A DNA stretch of 64,000 bases from Aphanomyces cochlioides (Eukaryota; Oomycota; Saprolegniomycetes; Saprolegniales; Verrucalvaceae), in assembly GCA_019828595.1 (NCBI GenBank), contig JAHQRK010000009.1, positions 434,001-498,000 of the forward strand, given 5' to 3'. The notes below the pieces were generated by a model. The model did not search any database and was not told the origin of the DNA. It worked only from the letters and a program-made list of their open reading frames with translations. Below are positions 55,313 through 64,000 of this stretch, piece by piece. Each line of letters opens with the position of its first letter. Positions within the stretch are counted from its first letter, which is position 1. A program made the position numbers and the translations under genes.

Positions 55313-58300
55313 ATGACCGTCTTGCCGGCGAAGACATGGAGTTCGCGCCGAGGACTGGCGGCAGGAGTGTCGCTGCGGATGAAACGTGAGAAGGCTTTCT
55401 TGAGCGATCGACAGAAACTCACTGAAGAATCCATATTGAGCAAGATTCTCCTGGGAAACGAGCAGTGGGATCTCTTTCATGGTATTCCCAAAGGTTACTC
55501 GCTCCGCACGCGCGTCCGTATCAAGCTCGAAACGTCAAGGACAGGATATGCATGGGATATCCTCCAGACAATAGTCTCTCTGGTTGCATGTGCTCTCTGT
55601 GTCGTTCAGAGCTATATGCCGGACGCGAGCTATCCGCAACTGGATCTGGTCATTTGCGGCGTATTCGCGGCAGATTACATCTTGCGCTTCTACTGCGCTG
55701 AAAATCGGTACGTTCATTCCTGAAGCGTGCTCTGTATTGACGTTTTGGATGTTGTCTAGGTACATCTTTCCCTTTACGTTCACTGCGATCATCGATGTGT
55801 TGGCTGTTGCGCCGACGATCTACGATCACTTCATCGAGCCCCTCGCTGAAATCCACGGTCAAAAGCCAACCCTTGCGTTCGTCCGCTTCATTCGCGTTCT
55901 TCGCGTCATGAAAGTCATCCAAATGTCAAGACATAGCCCCACGCAGCTCATTTCAGGTCTCCATTGTTTGCTTTCCCATTTGATCGTGGATGTGGCTTAG
56001 CTGTGCAACAACAGCTGATCTCATTGGGTCTGCTCATCACGAGCATCGTTTTCGTCTCGGCTTGTCTCTTTCAGCTCGTTGAAAACAGCTACCGCGACTC
56101 CATTATCACTGTTGATGGCAGAGAAGTCGATGAGAGTCTGTCCCTCGGGGATTGTTTCTACTTCATCTTGGTCACCATTTCAACTGTCGGCTATGGTGAC
56201 GTCATGTATGAGCCTAGAAAGCTCAATGGTATCGCTCACGTTGTGGTGTTGTAGTCCTGTGACGACATTTGGCAAGTTTGTCACTTGTGCAATGATTCTC
56301 ATGTCGCTCGTGATGCTTCCAAAAGAAGTCAATCGGCTCATTGAGCTCCTCTCGATGCAATCTCCATTCCGTAGGACGTACACCCCGCACCCAGCCAACC
56401 CCCACGTACTTCTACTTGGCTACGTCTCCAACGCAACGACGCTCATGGACTTCATCGGTGAGTTCTACCATCCAGATCGAATTGTCGGCAACGGGGACGG
56501 CATTGCAACGATGAATAACATCCCATGTGTCATCATGGCACCGATGGAGCCAACTGAGGAAGTCCGAGCTCTCTTGCTGAATCCTTTGCTCCAGGTATGG
56601 CGTTTCTCATGGCATCCTTCTTTCACTTTGAATGGTAGAACAAAGTCATCTACATCAAAGGCTCAGTTTTCAATGAAGATGATTTTCGCCGCGTTGGAGG
56701 CGACGCGGCTCAAGCAGCGTTTCTTCTTACTGACAAGAATTCCAATGATTCTACCGCTGAAGACGCCAACACAGTCCTTCGTTCTCTTCTGCTTGAAAAT
56801 GCAAATCCACGTAAGATGAAGAGTTCGTCGTTTATGTCTTATTCTTTCTTGTAGTGCTCCAAGTCTTCATGCAAGTCATCCGACCCTCCTACACAGAAGT
56901 TTTAACTCACGTACGCAATCTCTTACTTCAGCACTCACCTTCATCGTCATTAGAACCATCGTCATCATGTTTTATGCATTGACGAACTCAAATTGAACTT
57001 GTTGGCCAAGAATTGTTTGTGTCCTGGCCTCTCGACATTGGTTTGCAATCTCTTTCGGTCGTCCAACTTACCAGATGCTCTTCCTGCCGCCGAGTGGCGT
57101 CGTGAGTACATGGAAGGCTGTACGATGGAGATTTACACGACCGCGGCGCCGTTCTACTTGACCAATTTACCTTTCACGCAAGCAGCTTCCATCTTGTACG
57201 ATATCTTTGATGGCGAAGTCATCCTCGTCGGTGTCCATCAAGGCGATGTCTCTTCTCGAAGCTTTGCTGCCGATGCATCTTGCTACAGAAGTCGGCCAAC
57301 GTTTCTAAACTCAATCAAAGCCTTGAGTGCCTCCTTTTTCGCTGAAGAACTGTCTGCCCCCTGGTCAAGGAGTCATCCACCATCAGCAGCTTGTCACAAT
57401 GACGACAAAGCCAGAACACGCCGAATATTTGTCAATCCTGGTGCCAACTTTGTCTTGAAATCGCACCATACGCTCTACGTCCTCTGCGAGAGCCGCAACG
57501 TCGCTCAACTCGTCTCGAGTTCGGACTATTACAATCACTGGGTCAACCGTGGCAATACAATCGATAAATCAGATCCTCCACTTCCACAGATAAACAACGT
57601 TCACCTCGCCAACACGAAGCTAGTGGCCACACGTGCACCAGTCTGTCGAAGTAGGAAGGAAGTTTGCATTGACGCTGCTGTTCCGTTGGAGGATTTGGAT
57701 CCATTTTCATCCACGGTAACATTACGCGACCATATTATTGTCGTCTCTGACTTGGTGGACGTCCCGATTGAAACCTTCATCAAACCACTGCGCCTGGCGC
57801 ATTACACAAATGGCAGCCAACATTTTCATCCGATCGTCTTTGTCTCGACAAACGAAGCAGCAATCGACGTAGCGTTTGCCTCTGCGCGGCATTATGACGG
57901 CGTCTATCTCATGCACACGTCTACCGAGTCAAACGAGATGTACTTTCGCGCAGGAATTCTCGAGGTAACAAGCATTGACGGCTTCGAATTTTCATAGACT
58001 TTAAGGCAAATTGTTGCGTCTTGCTCGCCGAGAAGTCAGGACAACGTGTCATGGACGGAGAGAGCTTGGATAGTCGAGCGATCTTCCGCTACTTGATGGT
58101 TCAAAAGATCTTGGAAAAACACTCCCAAACCATGCACATGGATTTTGCTGTCTTTGTTGAAATGACTGCTTCAAGGTACGTTCAACATCGTTCGCTACTG
58201 AATCTTGAGCTTTGTAGTACGATCAAGGTCTTAAACACGACCTTAACGAAGCGCATCAAGCACAGCGTGATCTCGTCAAATTCCAAGCAGGGGAGAGGAA

Positions 58301-59084
58301 ATTTAATGCAGCCACGCCGCGCTGTTCCACATGTCGGTGTCATCTTGGAATCGTACGAACTCAAATCATCTCAAACGTTTCAATCGCTTGTAGGCTCGTC
58401 GAGAATCACCAAATAGCTTGGAGGCGACACTTAGAACGGAAGGCAAGCAAGAGAGCCAAGTCTATGCCAGCCTCTGCACTTCCATTCTACGCTGCAGGTT
58501 ATGGCATGTCGACAGACTTCTTCGACAGTCTTCTCTGTCAGAGTTTCTTCACACCCGAGTTACTCCAATTCGCACAGGAACTGCTCTGTATGGACCAGAA
58601 TCAAGAATCGACAACGAACAACCTGAATGGAGACGTTGTATCCAGCTCAATCTCCCAGATACCCCTCCCTGCATCTTTTGTTGGTCAATCCTTTGGTGAC
58701 TTATATTCGCACCTGCTTGATGCAAAATCTGCAATTGCCATCGGTCTGTACCGCAATTCACGAAGTCACGCATCACTGCCATATGTGTATACCGTTCCAA
58801 AGCGAAACACATTGCTGCGAGCTGACGACTTTGTCTTTGTATTGGCGCAACCACACGTCCAAATCTCCTTTGAAAATGCCAAGGTTGTCGAGACGAGGAA
58901 CTCACAAGCTACGACTCCATCCGATCCGATACAGACACAAATGCCTCCTCCAGACAGAGAAATCCAGAACAGACAAGAAACCACTCCTTCAGATAGAGAA
59001 CTTGAACTTCAAATGGCTTGGCCATCGGCATCGCCGGCAGCACCGCCGTCACCGTCCTTTTGCGCGCCAACTTCACAATTGTAA
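55313..59084 (+). CDS. BK/Slo-type (calcium-activated) potassium channel alpha subunit
   Basis: Exons: 55313-55707, 55760-55956, 56001-56205, 56255-56594, 56639-56810, 56855-56910, 56954-57964, 58006 onward; introns 41-52 nt. Splicing between about 58180 and 58510 is unresolved. Features in order: basic N-terminus, S1-S3 (DILQTIVSLVACALCVVQSY, LVICGVFAADYILRFY), an S4 voltage sensor with spaced basics (FVRFIRVLRVMKV), S5, the pore TISTVGYGDVIPVTTFGK, S6, a first RCK domain (HVLLLGYVSNATTLMDFIGE), and ELKLNLLAKNCLCPGLSTLV as in Slo channels. A second RCK region (FSSTVTLRDHIIVVSDLVDV; GYGMSTDFFDSLLCQSFF) and a Pro/Ser tail follow. It should carry potassium out of the cell, gated by voltage and probably cytosolic Ca2+. 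The aspartate-rich calcium bowl was not recognised. Confidence 0.9.
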
Positions 59085-59268
59085 AATGATCTTCTCGAAA
59101 TCTTTATGCTCGAACCAATCAAAATGATTAATTCATCTAAATTAGCCAATACAAATTGTAATAGAAATAATATTGACCAATTATACTTAATTATTATGTT
59201 TGAATTTCCGGATAATCCCTTTCAAATTATCCGGAATCTAAAGTGTTGACTTGTCCCGATTGTTGTTG
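59085..59268 (+). promoter_or_regulatory. AT-rich promoter region of the LDAH-like gene with CCGGATAA inverted pair
   Basis: AACCAATC (about 59106) and AGCCAATA (about 59142) are CCAAT boxes. TTTCCGGATAATCC (59205-59219) and AAATTATCCGGAATC (59224-59238) form an inverted pair 30-60 bases upstream of the ATG. Confidence 0.55.
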
Positions 59269-60300
59269 ATGGCGGCGGCAGTCAAGTCGATCCGGTTGAC
59301 CGTGCTGGAGGATCCACGCGTCGCTGGAGTTCTCGTCGTTGGCCTTATCATGTTGACATGGCTTATCTTGCGTCATTTCTCCAAGGCGTCGACATCACGA
59401 CTCCATCTGAATGATTTGGCTCGAGTCGAATGTCTCTCGACGGGTCGGTTGATGCACAAGATTGTCTTGCCTCCACGCGAAGCGTCGAACAAGAAGACGC
59501 TCGTGTTGATGATACCAGGAAATCCAGGCGTGCCTGGGTTTTACGAACCGTTCATGCGTCACATGCATCAACTGAGCGGCCAAGACGTTGAAATCGTCGG
59601 ATTGAGTCATACTGGACATTCGCTGCCGTGGATCAACAACGACGAAACCTTCGACTTGGACACTCAAGTCGTGGACAAGCTCGCGTACATTCAGAAGCGA
59701 CTGGAGAGAGATAGCTCGTTGCGCCTCGTCTTGGTAGGACACTCGATTGGCAGCCACATTGCTCTCCGTCTTCTCAACCACTACTCCGCCCAGATCGACA
59801 AGTTGGTCTTGATTCAGCCTACTCTCATGCACATTGCCGACACGCCTAATGGCAAGCGGCTCACGCCAATCTTTAACAGGTACAATTTGGTCAGTTCTGT
59901 GGTCGGGAATCCTATTGGCATGCTTCCAACATCATTGAAGAAGCTGCTCGTGCCATTTTTTGTCGAACCTGCTGCGTTTCACAAGCCAGCGTTGAGCATG
60001 GTGGACTACGCCGTGTTGCGGAATTGTTTGAAAATGGCGTGGCATGAAATGCAGGAGCTCAAGGAGATTGACGACGGCTTGGTCAAAGCCCACCAGGACA
60101 AAATGCTCTTTATCTTCGCCGAGTACGACGGCTGGTGTCCTCCAGAGCAAGTCGAAATTCTCCGAAGTCGATATACTCAAGCCAAGCACGTGACAGTGGC
60201 GTTGCCGCACGCCTTCATGATGGGCGAAAACGGCTCGGAAGTCATGGGAAATCTCGTTTGGGAATGGCTCTCAGCTGAGAAGATGCCCACGGCGGGGTAA
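59269..60300 (+). CDS. LDAH-like lipid-droplet-associated serine hydrolase
   Basis: One exon of 343 residues from the first ATG (59269). An N-terminal hydrophobic segment (VLVVGLIMLTWLILRHF) may anchor it. The alpha/beta-hydrolase core shows LVLMIPGNPGVPGFYEPF (strand and oxyanion loop, the hallmark of the UPF0554/LDAH family), DVEIVGLSHTGHSLPW, and the nucleophile elbow VLVGHSIGSHIALRLL with Ser. An acidic residue in FIFAEYDGWCPPEQ and His in VALPHAFMMGENGSEV complete a likely triad. LDAH proteins sit on lipid droplets and affect neutral lipid storage; the exact substrate is debated. Stop 30 bp from the convergent SCFD2-like gene. Confidence 0.9.
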   Translation: MAAAVKSIRLTVLEDPRVAGVLVVGLIMLTWLILRHFSKASTSRLHLNDLARVECLSTGRLMHKIVLPPREASNKKTLVLMIPGNPGVPGFYEPFMRHMHQLSGQDVEIVGLSHTGHSLPWINNDETFDLDTQVVDKLAYIQKRLERDSSLRLVLVGHSIGSHIALRLLNHYSAQIDKLVLIQPTLMHIADTPNGKRLTPIFNRYNLVSSVVGNPIGMLPTSLKKLLVPFFVEPAAFHKPALSMVDYAVLRNCLKMAWHEMQELKEIDDGLVKAHQDKMLFIFAEYDGWCPPEQVEILRSRYTQAKHVTVALPHAFMMGENGSEVMGNLVWEWLSAEKMPTAG

Positions 60301-60330
60301 GAAATCAACATGAATTTGCGTTTTTCATTG

Positions 60331-63059
60331 TCATCCAAAGAGATGCGCTCGAATCTTCTCTGGGTTTGTGATTGTTGTGCTTCCTACGACGACGTGGAGA
60401 TCTGGACGCCGCGTCTGGAGCACTTGAGAGATGGATTGCATCTAAAAAGAAGCTGTCAGAGGTATATAGTCTGAGGCTATACTTCGTGGAGAGTCATGCC
60501 GCCAATGACAAAGACGATTGTCGCCTCGTTGGGCTTACAGTGAGCTGTCTTGGTTGCGGCCGCAGCGTGCAGCATCGTTTCCTGCCCTCCAAAGCCAAAC
60601 ACACTCAAGCCAGACTTGAGTAAGTCCATGCCAGCTTTGGTCAGTTGCTCTGAAGCGTCCGTCACCTTGCACATAAGTCAGAAGTTGGCATGTTGCCGTT
60701 AATGTACATGTTGGAGATGAGGAATCGATGGATGGCTCTCGTCTGTCAAGAGCGATATTAAGCGAGGAAGCAGTCCTGTCGTCTCGGGGGAGCCTGGCAA
60801 TTCAAAGTAGAGTTGACCGCATTCCTAGAGTCAAATGTCATCCTCGAGGGTGTAGAATGGATGAGAGCCTACGTCCAGCGTTTGAAAGATTTTAGCTACG
60901 AATTCGTCCAATGCTTGCTGCGTACTGTGGCTCAAGCTTGAATTTGGTTCATTCTGTGACGGCGACGAGGCTGTCTCGCCTTCTTCCTCTTCCCAGTCAT
61001 CCCAGTCGTCGTCTTGTCCGGCCTTTTCATTGACAACGACGACGTCAGAATCGCTTCCTCCTGAACGTTCAATTTCACGAGGAACAAGGCGATGAGGCAC
61101 GCTCTACAGGCTCAATGATGAATACAACGAGGGCGATGTGGAAGTGAACCTGGAGAATGGTCGTTTTGATGGCCTCGAGGAAGGTTTTCTTCGTATGTGG
61201 TTCCATGGGTCGATCACCTGACAGTGCAAACGCATAGATGCATAATTGGAACGCCAAGGCCAAATCGACAGACGACTCGTACGCATTTTGCCCTGCGAGC
61301 CATTCGACAAGGCCTGGTACGATCCATTCGGGATATTCACTTCGGCTCGCAAAATCCTTTTCGACGCCGACGAGCTGCTTCCATGCCATATCGCTAGATT
61401 CCATACGCTCAAGCGTCTCCAGAACGGCAATGCCAATTTGAAGAAGCTCTTGGTGCTGCCACGTAATCTTTGCATCGACACAATCTGAAATGCATTTGAT
61501 CCATCGGAGAATCACATCTCGACCACGCGGTTGATTTTTTTTCTCGGGCACGGGCGTTAGTTTTTGTTTGAGCAAGTCCATCGCAACTTCCTTGAGTTCC
61601 TTGTCGAGATGCTTGAGTGCTGCAATAGGAGCCATCGTGGCGAGGGACTCAAAGACACGATTGGAGGCAGTGCCGGCTTTGGCGTGGCAAATACTCACTC
61701 CACCAGCCCACGTCACAGCCGATAGGAACGACGATGGCGTGCACTCTGGTGGAATCGCAGACGCTGCTCCAAATGGCGTCGGCGACGGCGTTGAGTACAA
61801 TGGGCTCACTTCCGTAATATGATCCGCCTTCATGGAGATTTAACATGGAGTGATGGGATGATCAACCTTGATAGTTGCTGGGTCGGTAGTAGTTGCTGGT
61901 GGCAATTGCTGCAGGATTCTGTCCAAAAGTGTGTATTGATGCGACGACGGCGTGGCCAAATCGCATGTTCTAGGAGGCTCTCCTGTTAGTTGGTGAAGTT
62001 TTTCGAGCCGCACCGATCGACGAGAATCAACGTGGCTGGTTTGAGCTCTTTGAGCTCTGTCATTGTGCATTCCTCTTGCAGCTGATGGAGGAAATGTTGC
62101 TACAGATCCGCTGTCAACCACCACGAGTCCATCGAGAAGTTTACCAAAGTGTGGCCAACTTTGAGGGAAGTCGCTCCGAGGGCGAAGATGCGATCTTTCA
62201 CCTACAGCAATGCATGAGAACAATCAAAGCGAGGGGATGGATGTACTTCGACTTGCCACTGCATGACCATGCCGCCGAGGACTTGTGCCAAGCACTTGAA
62301 TGCTTTACGAGATAGTTCGGGGATATCTTGAGGAGCGACATCTCGTACGTGTTTCCAAGCATGCTCTTCGCTCTGTGTCAGTTGAGATCGCATGAGTGGA
62401 AAGACTGGAGCACACTCTGGATGTGTCAACACAAACAAGCTCGGGTGGGTTTCCGCCTTGGCTTCCAAGAGGGGGGCAAACAGCAAGGGAAGATAGACAA
62501 TGCGGACTTGATGGTCGTTCCATGACGTATTGCGAAGGAGTCGAGTGCGAGCAGTGTCAAATGTCAGCGCATGCGCTTTTTCAGGAATAGCCGTGGCGAC
62601 CACAAATTGAGATGCGACGTCCTCACGAATGAGTGCCGCAAGAACAGGTTCCATCTCGGCAAACGGTCGACTTGTCAAAAGCAGCACCTTGTGCTTCTTT
62701 CCAGTCATCCATGGATCAAAGAGATGTGCTATCGTCGTCGTTTCCAAGTCAAAGGATTGCTTCGGAGGCGAGCAAACGGCCGTGACAACTTGATGCCAGC
62801 TCATGACAGATTGAACTTGGACAGACTCGAGAAGGAACGCCAGACCTCCAGACCACCGCAAGGCTTCGACACAGCCATCGTCAGCCACAACTAGACACGT
62901 TTTGAGCTCCTCGCTTGCGCACAAGTCTGCCAGCGGGCCAAGGATCGCATCGGTCAAGTTGATGCCACTTGGCATGGCGAAAGTCACACTCGTCGAAGAA
63001 TGAAATTGGACGAAAACGCACGTTTTATTATCCAATGACGGAATCACATGAGAGATCAT
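60331..63059 (-). CDS. SCFD2-like Sec1/Munc18-family protein
   Basis: Exons: 63059-62247, 62201-62160, 62099-62014, 61969-61867, 61827-61150, 61103-60873, 60824-60708, 60665-60483, 60441-60331; introns 39-60 nt. Family marks: LKTCLVVADDGCVEALRW near the N-terminus, VKDRIFALGATSLK, LKPATLILVDRTCDLATPSS with HQYTLLDRILQQLP, an acidic insert (DDDWDDWEEEEGE), and the late ATIVFVIGGMTLHEM motif typical of Sec1-like proteins. It ends HLFG. Sec1/Munc18 proteins bind SNAREs in vesicle fusion; SCFD2 is a poorly studied branch and assignment to it rather than another SM branch is by motif memory. The open frames 61840-62223 on the same strand are out of frame in part. Confidence 0.8.
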
Positions 63060-63147
63060 GGGATGGAAATGAAATGAAGATGCTGGAAGAGCTTGATTGC
63101 TGCTTTGGCAACAATCTTATAGCTGATTCTATGTAGGTAGAGGTTGT

Positions 63148-64000
63148 CTAGCTCATGATTGACGGATATCGCGTCGTGAGCCATTGGATGATGCTCTCGT
63201 AGCCCAAGACGACAACAGTATCGAGGACCATGATGACGGAAAGCATGGATTGCGCTTCGAGAGATGGAAGAAAGACCAATTCGAGCATGTCATTGAGAGG
63301 AGGGAAGATTTCCCACACTGTCAAAGCCACAAGGCCATACGACATCCAAGTCCATCGGGACAACATGTAATTGTCGCGAAACGATTCCATGAATGGAGCT
63401 CCCTACACATACAAGATGAGGGAGACAGAGGAGGAAGATATACGTGGTAATTGACAACAAAAGTATTGACTTGCATGAGTACTGAGACGAGGAAGACAAT
63501 TGTGTTGAGGACATTGGGTCGGAATTTCGCCTCAGGATGCATGCCAGGATCATCCAAGTCGACAAACGGCAAGGCGACTTGCAGAGCGAGCATCAAACTG
63601 ACCAAGTGGATGACGAATTGGCCGCCGATGGAAAGCAGAACAGAAGGACAGAAGACACGAGTGAGAGGCCGTTCAGTTGACAATCGTTGGAGTGGCTTGG
63701 CGTACGAGAGGAAGAGGAAAAAGAGGGCAATCAGGATTCCGACGACTGTCATCTGCGTGTCGCCTTGCTTGACGCCGTACATGTAGAGCGAGCTCAGCAC
63801 ATAGGCCGTGATCAAACAGTTCACGCCCAAGATTTTATACATTTGCAACGTAGTAACGAGCGTGCAGCGACCTTGGCAGAGGATTTGAGTCGTTGCCTTG
63901 ATGCTCGGCTGCTTGGATGTAAATGGCGAAGCAATGGATGCATCGCCGAATTTGACGATTTGGCCGTCGTGAACTTCGCGATGGGAAGTCTTTTCAGGAT
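63148..64000 (-). CDS. P5A-type ATPase (ATP13A1/Spf1) C-terminal part; 5' end off the window
   Basis: Exons 64000-63444 (continues right) and 63402-63148 (41-nt intron). The visible part begins inside the region after the P domain: QIVKFGDASIASPFTSKQPS, then QGRCTLVTTLQMYKILGVNC, YMYGVKQGDTQMTVVGILIA, AKPLQRLSTERPLTRVFCPS, VDLDDPGMHPEAKFRPNVLN and FVVNYHGAPFMESFRDN, ending with two helices. These match ATP13A1/Spf1 closely. The enzyme is an ER ATPase that removes mis-inserted transmembrane helices. The catalytic DKTGT motif lies outside the window. Confidence 0.93.

Noticed and set aside
1..64000. CRISPR arrays, bacterial operons, ribosome binding sites, rRNA genes
   Set aside because: Nothing of this kind was seen; the introns and gene content are eukaryotic.

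Overview
The window looks like nuclear DNA of an oomycete, most likely a water mould of the Saprolegnia/Achlya/Aphanomyces type. This is an inference from several things seen together. Genes are packed on both strands with spacers of tens to hundreds of bases. Nearly every multi-exon gene can be spliced only by removing GT..AG introns of about 35-60 nt (usually 40-50). The gene content is plainly eukaryotic: proteasome subunit, CENP-S, U2SURP, SUN-domain protein, P5A-ATPase, BK-type channel. There is also a shikimate-pathway enzyme and telomere-like CCCTAAA sequence. Exon models were built by hand from reading frames plus splice signals and are best where two frames join at a consensus intron.

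Left part (1-8135): two divergent secreted EGF-module genes. The left one, on the minus strand, turns into a repetitive solenoid-like protein whose DNA is a 285-bp near-identical tandem array running off the left edge. Then come an unrecognised helical protein (8138-11007), a DUF1295/steroid-5-alpha-reductase-like membrane enzyme, an AKAP17A-like RNA-binding coiled-coil protein, chorismate synthase, and a CLASP-type TOG protein with a membrane segment (to 18161).

Mobile-element part (18.2-26.1 kb): an intact DDE transposase gene, a tRNA-derived SINE-like element, a 439-bp MITE with 5-bp target duplications, and a 1.55-kb element with 27-bp inverted repeats carrying a decayed SANT-like gene. 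Interspersed are a TBC/RabGAP-EF-hand protein and CENP-S/MHF1.

Central part (26.5-42 kb): a two-thioredoxin-domain membrane PDI, then the most unusual feature of the window. This is a local cluster of seven related genes for an unrecognised six-helix membrane protein with a cysteine-bearing, glycosylatable outer loop and a separate small C-terminal domain added by a conserved phase-1 intron. Three copies are open (one with a shifted tail) and four are in different stages of decay.

Right part (42.1-64 kb): housekeeping genes in tight, mostly alternating orientation. They are an SLC26/SulP anion transporter (plus the 3' scrap of a second copy), a small hypothetical gene, a SUCO/SLP1-like SUN protein, proteasome beta-3, a small coiled-coil protein, U2SURP/SR140, a RhoGAP with a long coiled-coil tail, a BK/Slo-type potassium channel, an LDAH-like lipid-droplet hydrolase, an SCFD2-like Sec1/Munc18 protein, and the C-terminus of a P5A ATPase (ATP13A1/Spf1). 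Several are head-to-head with 70-190 bp between start codons or tail-to-tail with 0-45 bp between stops. A CCGGATAA/TTATCCGG motif and CCAAT boxes recur in the start-side spacers, and are the only shared regulatory signal I could see.
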